NCBI GenBank assembly: GCA_003993805.1
Contig: RSEF01000005.1
Coordinates: 19,205,248-19,269,247 of the forward strand
Origin: Himantopus leucocephalus
Lineage: Eukaryota; Chordata; Aves; Charadriiformes; Recurvirostridae
Length of the DNA stretch: 64,000 bases
Direction of reading: 5' to 3'
Shown: piece by piece, positions 50,001-61,395 of the stretch
Layout: every line of letters starts with the position of its first letter
Position numbering within the stretch: the first letter of the stretch is position 1
Made by a program: the position numbers and the translations under genes
Notes under the pieces: generated by a model
The model's database searches: none
What the model saw: only the letters and a program-made list of their open reading frames with translations
What the model was told of the DNA's origin: nothing

Positions 50001-53000
50001 CATCACTGACTTCCTTGAGGAACTCCATTATATCCCTGGACATGTCCAAACCAATTTCAAATAGCAGCTCTCCCTTAATTTCAATGCAAATCAGAGCATT
50101 TAAGCCAGGTGACACCATGAATTTTTGTAACTATTTTTTTAAAAAAGGACCGGCAAATGCTAAAGCCGTTCAATTAACTTCAGAGTTGTATCAGAAATAG
50201 AGTTGGACTCCAGATGGGACCCAGTCTGACACCCACTGTCAAACTGAGACCACTGAAATAGCTTCTTTGATCAGTAATTGTAAACGTTCCAGTTAGTCCT
50301 TGCTTGTCACCCGCTGCTTCATTTCCCAAAACACTACAATGAGTCAAAGCTGATCTTAGTAAAGAGAACTTGCAATCTTATCTTCATACAACTGCAAGTC
50401 TCTCATCAGAGAAATATGAACTTGTAATTGTGACAAATATTTCATTCCTATTTTAAAATGTCGCGAAAATAACCTCTATTGAAATTTTAAGAATATAAAA
50501 ATCTCAGAAGTATTGAAGTATTGCTAAGGACTATTAGGGACTAGTGGAAGGCAAAGCAGTACTATATAAAATAGCAGCTCAACTCAAACCATTTTCTGGA
50601 CGTACTTTTCATTTTACAGAAGTAGTTTTGGTGGTTTGTTTTAAACCTCCAGGATAAATTTGGAAAATATCAACCCATAGCAAGACTGTATTAGGTCAAA
50701 AAACGTTAAAAAACCAGTTGCAACATTAAGGATATGGAAGCTAGTGATGTGTCACGCTCTTTTATCTTCTTGTTTTCAAAGGCCGTTAATGCCAAGCTGT
50801 ACCTTCTCTAAATTCCTGAATTACGGAGACAGCACATTGACCAAACCAACTGGTCACTAGTCTCCAAGCTCTCTGCACCTTTCCAAATTTGAATCCTAAT
50901 GCTGTAACCTCCCAGCCTTCACCAGGTCTCACCTCTACAGAGAGTGTTTTTCCCAAAGCAAAAAATAATGGGTGCATGTTAACGTCAGGGTCCTTTCGGA
51001 AGCAGTTGGGTTTAGCGTGGTGTTGGAAGTGGAGGTGATTCCACCAGCTGGCTGGTGCTCCCTGCAGGAAGGGGTGAGAAGAGAGTGCCATAAAGAAGTT
51101 GTATCTTCTGCCCTTAGTCCTCCCTCCCCAGTAGTTCCTTGCATTTGCTTTCTTCTTATACTGAGATTGATTTTGACTGCAGAGCATCCCTGGCAAGGCT
51201 CTAGCAGCCCCTCTCAGCACTGAATGCCCACCTTCAGATGGCCGATCACGAACTTGTGCACCCAGTGGTTCCATTTGGACTTGCTAAAGACTGAAAGGTG
51301 TCCAAAATCATGCTGGAGCCAGCCAGCCTGCGCCTGGAATTAAAAAAAAAACAAACAAAAACACAACAAAAAAATAAAAACAACAGTGCTGCTGGGGAAA
51401 AAGAAGAATCAGGAGGCTCTGCATCTGAAAAGGGCTTTCTTTTCTCCCGCTCCCATGTTCCTCGCAACATATCCTTAGATAGCAAGAGCATTTCCACTAC
51501 TGAGACCGAATCCAAACACTTCTCTTTTACTATACGGCAGTGCAGTCCAGACTTTGCCTAATGACTTTTAGTCCCAGACAGTCATTTTCATGAGGAAGGA
51601 AAAAAAAATCATAAAAAAAAAAAAAGAAGTCATAGAGCTCAGAAACAGCATTTATTCTCTTACAAAACCGCACTGAAATCGGCAACAAAGTCTCCTTTAA
51701 GGAGCAGCTTGCTGCTGCCTCCTCCAAGTACTTGTAATTCCAAGGGGATCATCTGGCCACAGGAGAAATAGCTGGGGCTTTGAGAGCTGCTCTGCCCGCT
51801 CCTCTAACTCGCTGTAAGTTCCCATGGGAACACGGTGGCTTGGCCCCTGCACAGTGCCTTGGAGTTCTGGCACAAGGGACCTCAGAAGTGTAGCATGGCT
51901 TCCATTGTATGAAGAAGGCTGGGAATAAGGAGAGCTTTGACAGGCTATGGGAAGGAAAAAGCAGGGCAAAGCCCGTTCCACCAAAGCAGCATATCGCGGC
52001 ACTGTAATTTTGGCCCCTTGGTGGAACCTAGGGAGACGCAGGAATTTGGGAAGTCCACAAAGATCTTCACACAGATCTTCCTGTGCTTATGGCAATGCGC
52101 ACCTATGTCTCAAAGGGTTGGCTTTTGGTGTTTCTGGGCTTCTTTTTTGCCCAGCTGCTTACCTGGACAGTGCCTAGAAGCACTGCAGAGAAGAGGAAAG
52201 GCACTGTGGATGCTCCAAAATACCAGATGGTGAGCCAGGCTGCAATATCCAACAGCAAGATGTGACAGAGATACAGGATGAAAAAGGTGCGGTTGGGGTT
52301 GAGAAGCCCCATCTTCTCGACAGTTGCACGGAGTTCACGGAAATCTTCTACCAGCTTTTTCTGTGGGGAGATCCAAGAGTATCTACTGGTCTGAAAACGC
52401 CTCAGGAACCCAAAGAGGAGCTCAGTTCCCCCTCTCAAGGAGGTACTGTGGCAATAGGGAAAGGCTGAGGATCACCTGGAGACATATCTTCACTAAGACT
52501 ATGAATAATGACATGAAGTCAAGGGGAAGCTTCAGACCAACACAGTGATTCCGGGAGATCCTACTATTTTATGTACAGGGAATTCTGGCTGCCAGTAAGA
52601 GAAGTCAAATAGCACTATTTCAACCCAAACACCGAGTTTTTAAGATACTTACATTCTTGCTGGGCTCAAAGCTGGGTTGATCTGGTGCCAGTTCCCCAAT
52701 CAAGAGTGGGCTCATGTACTTTCTTACTAGTGGCTTGTCGAGATGAAATGCTATGAAAGGATCCTGAAATATAGATATAGGAACAGGGTGAAGAAAACTG
52801 ATTGTTCAGGTGGCAGCAAAAGAAATACATTTCGCGATATCCTGGATTCAGCAGAAAGCAACCCAACTAACGGAGCTGGCTGAACCATATTTTACTGCCA
52901 CAAATCTTACTGCTTTCTTCACACCATAGATGATCATTTGAAGCTGAATTCTCTGTACCGTTTTGTATCTGGATGCTGTTAAGTACAGGTCACCAAGAAA

Positions 53001-55516
53001 TATGGGCTCACTCCCCTCTTACTTCTGAATCTGAAAATTTCATATCCTGGTGAACCTCAAGATATATCATCTCAACAACTCTGCCTCTATTTTGTCTTTA
53101 GCTTCCACCTTATCCTTCCTCAGGTCCAATATCCTGCAATGAAAGTCTGACTAGGGAGAAGGGCGAAATGTCAGCACAAAAACTGAATCAGTTAGCGGAA
53201 CTGGGAAAAATAATGGGACAAGCAGGACACAGACAGGTGATGGCAGCTTCTGGTGACCCACACCAGCCTCTCAAAAGCCTCACGTTGTTCCAAACATGGT
53301 TCCTTAGCAATCCCCATTGCCTACCATGCCACATCTTCTGGTTTCTTGCTACCTGCCTCCTCTTCCCCATCTGGTTCCCCTCCATGTTTCTGAAGAGTCC
53401 CATGAAAAGCCCTTTTTTTTTTTCCTCCTTACCATTCAAAAGACCCCTGTTAGGGAAATCAGTTACTTTTATCATTTAAATGTAATGTCAATCTCTGTGG
53501 CAACCAGGCAGCCAGGTGAAAAAATCACTAGTAATTGTTATCACTATAAATTCTATCACTATATTCAGATTACAAAGCCCCTGGGCACACACGGCAGTTT
53601 GACATCTACCTCCTACTTAAGATCTCCCATTTACCTCCGTTTGCTTATTTCTCTCCCGGGTTTCCAAATTATCATATACTTTACAATCTCCCTCAGCCTA
53701 AGGATACTTTTCCTTTTCTGAGACAATATTTGCCCACTGTGCATCAGTTTGGAAGCCTCCTGCACCATGCCCTGTTCAGCACTATCATTACTAGCTCGTC
53801 ATTGCATCTTTTTAAAATAGATTGTCCTTTTAAAAGATCTCTAGTCAAGAAAGGGGTTAAAAAAAACAGCTGATGTTGCCAGCTCCGGCTCAGCCCTGTT
53901 GTACTTCAGATGTAGCATCCCCTCGGATCAGACTTCTGTGAATAAAGGAGGGAATGAGGCGAGGGGAGTGTACATTTGCATTTTCTCACTGGAAGAGGAA
54001 AAAAAATGGGGAGGAGTATGTGGGCAGATCAGAGGAGGATGGTACCACACGTTTAGACCAATCCTTTCCATGGAAGCTGTAAAATCTGGCAGTGCAATCC
54101 TAACAGGAGGTTAAGGGATCACTGACTGCACCTTCTAGAAATCAGAACACTCTAGCGGCATTCAGCAAATTAAAAGTGTTCTTTCTCTACTTTCCTTTTT
54201 TTTTTTTCCCTGTTTTTGAAGAGCCTGATTCTTTTCATTTCCAGGACAAAACTATTAGAAGAACTGGAATTTACTTGGCTCGGGTTCCTGAGCGGTCAGC
54301 AGTTCAGTTGCACCCAGCGGCGACGCAGATGATAATGCCGAAATAATGCAGTTGGCTGCGATGTGACCATCGAACTGTGTTCAGCCCGACGTGCCGGTCA
54401 CTGCGACCGACCCGTTTCTGATCACACAATGCCAACGGCGCTCTGAAAACGCACGTGCGCATCCTGACCTCGTGAAGTGTGTGCAAATCCACTTATTATC
54501 ATCCGCTTCACGTTATATGCACACGGTGAAGCGAAGGAAAGCACTACGACTCAAGTTCCTTTCTGCTCAGGGATAAAACCGGACTGAAACTTAGTCCAAT
54601 CTAGACGTCGCCCTTGGGTTTAAATACTTACATTTGGAGAAACGCGTTTTTCTTCCGTGAAAGGCAGAAGCAGACGAAGGAAGGGAACGCGCTGACAAAA
54701 TCACCCCGCACCCTGCTGCCAATCCGAGCCTTTGCTGCGCTTTGGAATCGCCATTGGCATCCAGATGTGAATGGCTTATTATTTTTTTTTTTTTTTTTTT
54801 AAAAAAAAAAAGGCTGAAATACGACTTTCAGTAATATTTTGCGCTGGTGCCGTCTCTCGGAAACACTTTTTTTTTTTAAAGTTAAAGGCGGCTGAATGCG
54901 CCCACATACACGCAAAAAAAAATAAAAGTCTACCTGCGCGCACCAGTGTCACCGCCAACACCTCGGGAGTTTCTGGCCAGTTCTGGCCCGTGACTAGACA
55001 TGTATAAAACCAGGAATATTCTTATTTAATGCACATGTGCAAAATTATTGGGGGGTGTCCCCCCCCCCCCCNNNNNNNNNNNNNNNNNNNNNNNNNNNNN
55101 NNNNAAAATTTTTGGGGGGTTTCCCCCCCCCCCCCGATTTACGCCCGGTTGCGGACACCCCCATTTGCGCACGTTTTAGCTGTTCCTTCAGAAATGTTAC
55201 CTTGGAAAAAAACAAGTCACCCGGGACCCCCGGCGCCCCGAGCATCCCCCCTCCCACCCCCGGGACACCCCGCAGCAGCCGAGGACCGGACCGACGCCCC
55301 CCACCCCCCCCCGCCCCTCACCGTGGCGTCCTGCCCGGCGTAGTGGCTGATCACCCGGGAGCCCCCCGGGTGCCTGCGGCAGAACTGGCTGATGTCGTAC
55401 ACCTTCCTCTCGATCACCAGCCACCGCTCCTGCGGCGCCGGTCCCCGCCCGCTCCGCTCCCCGATCTCCTCCCAGGTGAAGCGCCGCAGAGCCCGCCCGG
55501 CCGCGGGCTCCTCCAT
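45567..55516 (-). CDS. FADS1: FADS1, acyl-CoA delta-5 (front-end) fatty acid desaturase, complete 12-exon gene
   Basis: Joined coding exons: 55322-55516, 52653-52763, 52163-52360, 51232-51333, 50933-51061, 49379-49439, 49177-49253, 48060-48157, 47626-47722, 46949-47028, 46391-46516, 45567-45618, giving 1326 nt and 441 residues (human FADS1 isoform about 444). Every intron is GT-AG. The family inserts a delta-5 double bond into C20 acyl-CoAs (dihomo-gamma-linolenate to arachidonate, 20:4n-3 to EPA) in the ER membrane, using electrons delivered through its fused cytochrome b5 domain. Visible motifs: HPGG at 49-52, second heme His at 72, box I HDFGH 176-180, box II HFQHH 213-217, box III QIEHH 379-383, and a C-terminus ending AYLHK. 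The ATG is fixed by an in-frame TGA 18 nt upstream and has G at -3 and +4. Exon sequences match mammalian FADS1 rather than FADS2 (for example NCFRKDPD and LGKTLSVE). The FADS1 call is firm; delta-5 activity is inferred from family membership. Confidence 0.95.
45719..45821 (-). mobile_element. CR1 LINE fragment in FADS1 intron 11
   Basis: It contains GGTTTGGGTTGGACGGGACC, TCTAGTCCAACCCTCCTGCA and the GAGCAGGGACATCTTCAACT block, in minus orientation. It ends about 100 bp upstream of the last FADS1 exon. Confidence 0.88.
47626..49439 (-). other. FADS1: FADS1 exons 6-9 (cytosolic loop and second membrane pair)
   Basis: Exon 6 (49379-49439) codes the [10 protein letters not shown] loop and ends in phase 1. 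Exon 7 (49177-49253) codes membrane segment three, including the FQWY window at 49213-49224 that aligns with the regioselectivity window known from fish Fads2. Exon 8 (48060-48157) is membrane segment four and ends in phase 2. Exon 9 (47626-47722) codes [20 protein letters not shown]. The split codons (Ile266, Arg324) are restored correctly across the junctions, which supports the splice sites. Confidence 0.93.
50933..52763 (-). other. FADS1: FADS1 exons 2-5 (linker, first membrane pair, His boxes I and II)
   Basis: Exon 2 (52653-52763) ends the heme domain and carries the [12 protein letters not shown] linker. Exon 3 (52163-52360) holds the [11 protein letters not shown] amphipathic stretch and two hydrophobic segments. 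Exon 4 (51232-51333) carries HDFGH, encoded at 51298-51312. Exon 5 (50933-51061) carries [10 protein letters not shown], with box II encoded at 51017-51031, and the NCFRKDPD signature. All four exons begin and end in phase 0. Intron 1, upstream of exon 2, is about 2.6 kb and the introns within this block are 0.2-0.9 kb. Confidence 0.93.
54782..54811. repeat. Long T tract followed directly by an A tract
   Basis: About 20 T are followed without spacer by about 11 A, a self-complementary low-complexity run. It is 0.5 kb from the FADS1 exon 1 donor, in intron 1. Confidence 0.8.
55038..55135. other. Assembly gap between two near-identical G/C homopolymer blocks
   Basis: GCAAAATTATTGGGGGGTGT plus a C run precedes 33 N (55072-55104), and AAAATTTTTGGGGGGTTTC plus a C run follows. 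The two sides are copies of one segment, so this is probably one genomic site assembled twice. It lies in FADS1 intron 1 next to exon 1. Confidence 0.75.
55322..55516 (-). other. FADS1: FADS1 exon 1 (start codon and cytochrome b5 core)
   Basis: This exon codes residues 1-65, from [10 protein letters not shown] to GQDAT. It carries the FTWEEI opening of the cytochrome b5-like domain, the [13 protein letters not shown] strand and the heme-binding HPGG at residues 49-52. It ends in phase 0 at a GTGAGG donor. The exon lies inside a GC-rich island. The second axial heme His (AFH, residue 72) is in exon 2. Confidence 0.95.
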
Positions 55517-55870
55517 GACTGGGCTCGGTTCGGCTCAACTCGGCTCCGCTCGGGGCGGTTCGGCTCCGCTCGGGGCGGTTCGGCTCTCCTCGGGGCGGTT
55601 CGGCTCCCCTCGGGGCGGTTCGGCTCCCCTCGGGGCGGTTCGGTTCGGCTCCCCTCGGCCTCACCGCTCCTTCCCAACCTCCTCTCGAAAACCCGCCCCC
55701 CCCCCATTGGCTCCCCGCGCCCTCAAGCCACGCCCCTCCCTCCATTCCCCCACGCCTATTGGGCCCCGCTCGCCTGTGCGCCCGCCCCCTGGCCGGGAGG
55801 GGAGCGCCGGCAGCGGCGCCGCGGGGATGCGGCGCCCCGGGGATGCGGCCGGCGGAGCTGCCGGGCTGGG
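55517..55870 (-). promoter_or_regulatory. FADS1: GC-rich FADS1 promoter and 5' UTR with GC boxes and CCAAT boxes
   Basis: The region is strongly GC- and CpG-rich, unlike the AT-rich surroundings, and abuts the FADS1 start codon. It contains five GGGGCGG Sp1-type boxes (in the minisatellite at 55541-55640) and two CCAAT boxes on the minus strand (ATTGG on plus at 55706-55710 and 55758-55762). NF-Y, Sp1 and SREBP control of mammalian FADS promoters is established. A specific SREBP site here is not identified. CpG-island promoters are often bidirectional, but no divergent gene is recognised on the plus strand. Confidence 0.6.
55541..55640. repeat. 20-bp minisatellite, five head-to-tail copies, each with a GC box
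   Basis: Five perfect-length 20-bp units with the core CTCGGGGCGGTTCGG run from 55541 to 55640, followed by a partial sixth. Units differ only at two or three positions in the CCGCT/TCCCT segment. The array starts 25 bp upstream of the FADS1 ATG, so it lies in the 5' UTR or core promoter. Confidence 0.9.
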
Positions 55871-56179
55871 GTTGGGTGATGGAAATCACGGAAAAGGAGG
55901 AAACTTGGGGCCCCCGCAACAGGCAGCTGCCTGGCATCGCCCGCTGTCCACACCGTGGCAAGTTACAGGCTGTAATCCACTGGTGGTGCAGCCATAGGCA
56001 CAGGACGGAATTATTTGGGACATATTTGGGGGCGCCCTGGTGGACCTCATCATCTCGGCTGGCTCAAAAAGTAGCTGGTCACAAGCTGCATTCCTCAAGG
56101 TGTGGGTGCTGGTGCCAGGGCCGTTTAAACGCCTTCACTTCCAACCAGGGAAACGGCATAAACGCGCCGTTCTGTAGAT

Positions 56180-56440
56180 TTGCTGGTGGTATCGAACTGG
56201 GGGGTGATGGTGGTGGTGGTGGTGGTGGTGGAGCGGTTGGTATGCCGGAGGGCAGGAGAGATGGGGCAGGCTGGGGACAACATCACGGAGTTCAGCATCA
56301 GCAAATGCCGAGTCCTGCACTGGGGAGGTAAGAAACATGGGAAAGGTATCGACACACCAAGCGGCTGTCCCGAGATGGGAAGGACAAAGGCTTGGTGGAC
56401 TGCGTTAGGTGCCGGGTGAAGACACAACCTGGAAAATTAT
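56180..56440 (+). mobile_element. Possible ancient CR1 reverse-transcriptase-region fragment
   Basis: The segments GTATGCCGGAGGGCAGGAGA, GGCAGGCTGGGGACAACA and AAATGCCGAGTCCTGCACTG follow the order of the CR1 region downstream of the RT catalytic motif, but identity is low. It surrounds a TGG microsatellite. Frames through it are broken. Confidence 0.5.
56208..56231. repeat. (TGG)8 microsatellite
   Basis: Eight uninterrupted TGG triplets. The long open frame that crosses it is not a recognised gene. Confidence 0.9.
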
Positions 56441-59400
56441 ATCATGAACCAGATTTGGAGAAAGCAGAAAAGGCCAAGGACCCGAGCCATCAACAGAGGA
56501 ACGATGCATAGGCTCTGCAGTGCAATTCGCACCCAAGCTGCTGCTTTTCAGACCCCTTTTACAACCTGTTTCTCCTCACTTCTGGGCTGAGGATGCCTCA
56601 TCTTCCCTGCCCTCGGTTTTGTTTCCCCTTTCCGGTAAATCCCTCCGGCTCTTCCATCTCTCAGCTGCCACCACCTCTTCTGTTCCCACTGCTGCTGCTG
56701 CCGGGATGTGCAGCCAGAGGGGGGAAAAGTGTCACCGCAGGTGACATTCTATGTCTGCTTGATGGTGGTCTGTGGATGATTCTTCATACAACAGAGCACC
56801 GAATAATGCTAGAAGAGCGAACGATGCTAAAACAGACAGATCCGTCTGCGTGGGACTTCCTACATACACATTACAAATGTACATCTAAATGCCTCTCTCC
56901 ACATTCAGCTCCCTCCTTGCTCTCCTGGCTAGCAACAGCCTTCTCTCTGAACCCTCATTACGGATTCCCAATTTCTTTGTTTTCATCCACACCTTCCGAT
57001 CTGACCTAGTTACAGCAATTCCAGTTGAACGTAACCATAGAAACAAAGACCCACCAGACCGCATCCCTTCTTGTTCCGAACACCACCCGATTGCTACATC
57101 CCGTCTTTCTAGCTTGGAACTCTATGCCTGCAAAACACGGGATCGAACACCTTTTATTTCCCTCCCTTTAGCAATGCCACAGCTAATGCGTCGAGTAAGG
57201 CATCCCTGCTTCTACTCATTTGCGCTGTTGTCCGCGAAAGGAAAGGCTCTCGCCCGATCTCGGCAAAACTTAAGTTGCTTTGTCTGTTGTCTGCTGACCA
57301 CTCACAAACATAACCATAAAAGAGATTCATAAATAATGCTCAGCGTCTTTTTAAATATAACCACTATATTCAGAATGGTGCAGTTATTATTTCAATTTCT
57401 ATTTTTTCTGATTATCTATCGCACAAAAGAACAATGGTCCTAAATTTAGCTGATATTTTCAGTTTGACTTTTCATCATGAATAGAGGGGTGGGGGGGCAC
57501 TGCTTAGTTTTCTTTTTCCTATATACCACATTAAAAAACCCAAAAGTCTGCCTTCCTACACAAGTTAAACCTTTGGAAACTTGTTTTAAGGGATCTTAAC
57601 AATAGCCGAAAAGCTCCGCTGAGCTTGATAAACTGCAGCCTTGTTCCCCTTATATGCCTCCTCTGATTTCAGCGGGACCAGAAGCTATAAGGGATGTTCA
57701 CACCTCATTAACGGGTTTTCCCAGACAAATTACACAACAGCCCTTGGAATTACTTTCAAAGCCACTTCTGATATAAAATCTGTGGCTTTGTTTCTTTTCC
57801 CCTTCGGTGGATGATTCAGCCCAAGATAAGACATCACAGAGGCTACTTGACTCCAAGCAGTGAAGATTTTTGTGTCCTGCTACAAGCTGCCAGTTGTCAA
57901 CAGCGGTTGGTTCTCCTGCGGTTGCCATACTCAGGATCCCAGTGGGTCTCGGAGAGGCAAGAATGATGTCTTTGTAATAAAGACCGCAAGGGAAAACCAG
58001 CTGCCCTTATACACTAGCATCCTGCATCCAGCTGTGGCTGTTGGCGTCAACAGAGAGTCAATGTTTGCTGGAAGACAATTAATTAGGTAAAACCAGACCT
58101 GACTGCTCTGCTCTTCCAACAGCATTTCTTCTTTTCAGTGTTCTGACTCCTTGTTTTACCTCCACTGCTTGCATCTCTGTTTTTCCTTCTTGTCGCGATC
58201 CAGCTGTGTCCCAGCTTCCTAAGCTATCGAGGAGCACCGGAAAGCCGAGGGGAGATAAGAGGTGTTCTTTGATTCAGCCTTCTGGTCTGGCTGCAATTCA
58301 TTCGTAGCATCCTAGATGACTTAGACATCATCAAAAATCAGAGAAAATGTATTAAAACTCCTCATGTCACTACCATGATTTGGCTGTAGCGTACTTTCAA
58401 ATACCTAAGTGACCTGAGTGATGAGGGATTACTACGTACCCGGGAATCTGGTGACCAAACCAGAGAAATAGAGGAGATGGACTGAAAGGATGGCGGCCTT
58501 TAATTTATCATCTTGAAGCAGGGCAAAATGAGTTACAATAATCGACGGTGAGGACTGAGCCCGTAGAAAATAGGAGGTTTTAGAAGAAAACCACCATGCT
58601 GAAAACCAGCAAAGTCTAAGAGGAAGAATCAGTTCTCAGCTTTTGTTCAGCCCAGGGAAAGCTTAAGATGCGGGGTGCGTGGGAATTGCGGTGGGAAGAT
58701 TTACAAGAGGCAGGCTTACTTGGTCGCCAGCGCAATTAAAACACCTGCGCTGATGAAGCAAAGGCAGGAGGAAACCACCAATTTTAGCATCACATTCCTC
58801 ACAGGGAAGAGCTTGAAACTCTTGAGAGCTCGCTGTAACGCCGCTCCCGCACCAGGCTTAGGCAGTGCCTTGGAAGGATGAGCACAACACCAGAAGAAGG
58901 GGTCGATACTGGAAATATTTCCCTTATTCTTGTCAACTGTTGCATTAGTGGCAATTTGCTGTAATGGTTGAATAATTTGGACTAAATGAGTTGGTATTGT
59001 ACCCGGAACAATTTGTTTGGATTGCTAACACTTTACACCGACAAGAAATTCTTCGTTTTCCATATAAATGGTGTTTCTTCAGCCCATGTTATCTGCATGG
59101 AGTAACTGCTCCGGTACTCTGCCCTAACAACTGACTGTTAGATGCAAAAATTGCACAAGACAGAGGAAAAGAATGAATGTATTATAGTGCAGACTACTGG
59201 CGGAGGATTGGGATTTGGGAGGAGTTTACGTCTTGCCAGAGAAAACAACCAGGAATCACTATCCAAAAGGGATGGGCTTGCGGAGATAAAAACAAGCATA
59301 TTTTTTTGTCCTCCAGAGGACGTAAACTAAGATTAGTAACTGAGGGAGCAAGGCAGTGATTGTTTGGAGTTTTTTTCATGTTTCAAAGCAAAATCTGAGT

Positions 59401-61254
59401 AAAGAGAAAAGGAAGGAATCCGCTGATAACAGGAGAACATCAAGAGGATGGACTTTTCATTACAAAATGTTACAGATGAGATTATACTGACAAGACGGCG
59501 TTAAGAACAGAGCCTTTCTCTCCTTATTCTTGTCCTGATGGGTACTTGCAACGTCTGCTGCTTTCTCTGCTAAACAAGTGTGATTATGTACTCCGCTGCC
59601 TTGGCATCCGGACCGGTTTGTGCTCTGACCCCGATAATCCCACACGGCCAACCCGAGATCCACTGCGGAATGTGAAATCCGTGCCAGCGATGGCAGTACA
59701 ATGGGAATTCCTGTTTGTTTGTTGGTTGGTTGCCTTGTAAAGTGGCTCTCAGCCACTCTCCCATGACTGTGAAAAGTGTCGCCAACTCAAGATGCTAGAA
59801 TATCTCCGAGTAAAAAAATATCAAGCACATCTTTGATGGCATTTTGTCTTCGTTTTAAATATATCGACTTAATTAGCCAACTCCAGTAGCACGTGATCAT
59901 GAGCTACGTATCAGAGAAGAGGAAGCCAAATGACCAATACTATACAGAAGATCTGAAGAAAGTTATATCGAAAACTATGTTTTCCAACAGACATTTTTCT
60001 GATTAAAGTTACATGCAAATGTAGTGGAAATATAAAGAAGGCTTAACGGTGGCTCCAAGCCATTCACATTTCTTCTTTTTCACAAATTTTTAAAGGTCAG
60101 GGGGCTTTTAATGTTCTACATGATAAGGAACAGAAAATAGTTAATTTGCTGCAGTAAGTGGCATTTGATTAAAACATGTGCTTCAGGAAAGCATGTAGCC
60201 TTGACCTGAAGATAATGCATTAATATTCTTAGTCTATATTCTGCTTAACTATTAAAATTTTGAGCCTTAAAAGTTTAATTTGTCTGCTCTTGACTTCAAA
60301 AATATTTATTGGTTTTTGTTTTACAGGTCTCTCCTAGACCGAAAATCAATCAGTTCTGGTATTTCCTCTCTACAGGGGTACTTCCACTCCATAAGCAAGT
60401 CATTTCCTGATTTTTATTTTTTTTCTTTTTGTATCCTAAAAGAAATTGCAGATAGACTCAGAACATGCTAATCAACAGTGGAAATCTTTTTTTTTGGGGG
60501 GGGGGGGGNTTCTTGCACTTTAACGTTGCGTATTCTGGACCTATGTTTCATCCTGAGTCTCCCACATCCCCAGTCTTCCTGCAACTGTAACTAAACATCC
60601 AAATTAACAAATACACTCCCACAAACTACATTTTGTCCAGGAAGGAATCTCAAGGACCTGGATGGCAATAAAATGGTTCTACCGGAACTGATGTGGAGAC
60701 ACAGCAGGACTCCAAAGGTGATAAGAGACTGTTAAGTTTGGTATCAAACCACCACTCTCCTTTCTAATTATTATTTATTCATTTTGTATTTTAATATCTA
60801 AAAGCCTTCGTCACAGCCCTGTTTTACAAAGTGCTGTATAAATATCTGCTCTTTGAAAACTTTCTTGGTGGGTGGCAGAAGGACAAAAGGCAATGAGGGG
60901 ACAATAGCAGTCAGATGGATCAGTAAGGGACAATTAAACGCTGAACTGGGAGCACCGTCACACAGAAATAGTATTATTAATAAGCCAACCTTCTTGAGGG
61001 CTTCGCATTGACCTAAACACACCATAGTTTAAGATGCCTAAAGGGTTTTGAAAATGGAAGCACTATTCCCAAGCTCCGGACAGAAAAGAGGTTGCGATAT
61101 TTTATTGTAGCCTGGGATCCCATTTTTAAATATTAACGTGAGGAAAAAGGTCTTTCCCTTCCCTTGAAAAAGGCAAATGGAATTTTCCGTGTGGCTACAC
61201 GTAAGTTTTGAGATGCTCAAAGAAGGTGCAGTTTCTTCTTCTTTTGAAGAGCCA

Positions 61255-61395
61255 TGACATGGAAACACTCAAGGTCAGGTTGGACAGGGCTCTGAGCTAC
61301 CTGATCTGGTTGAAGATGTCCCTGCTCATGGCAGGGGGCGTTGGGCTAGATGACCTCTAAAGATCCCTTCCAACCCAAACTATCCTGCGGAACTA
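61255..61395 (+). mobile_element. CR1 LINE 3' fragment
   Basis: It contains CTCAAGGTCAGGTTGGACAG, TGTCCCTGCTCATGGCAGGG and CTAAAGATCCCTTCCAACCC. The terminal octamer repeats are degraded. Confidence 0.88.

Noticed and set aside
55197..55961. 254-codon open frame on the minus strand through the FADS1 promoter and exon 1
   Set aside because: It is a shadow frame: its length comes from GC-rich, stop-poor sequence and the 20-bp repeat. The real frame in exon 1 is the FADS1 one, with HPGG and a defined donor.
55759..56331. Plus-strand 190-codon open frame as a possible FADS2 exon 1
   Set aside because: It lacks the [13 protein letters not shown] and HPGG motifs. The C-terminal part runs into a TGG microsatellite and CR1-like sequence.
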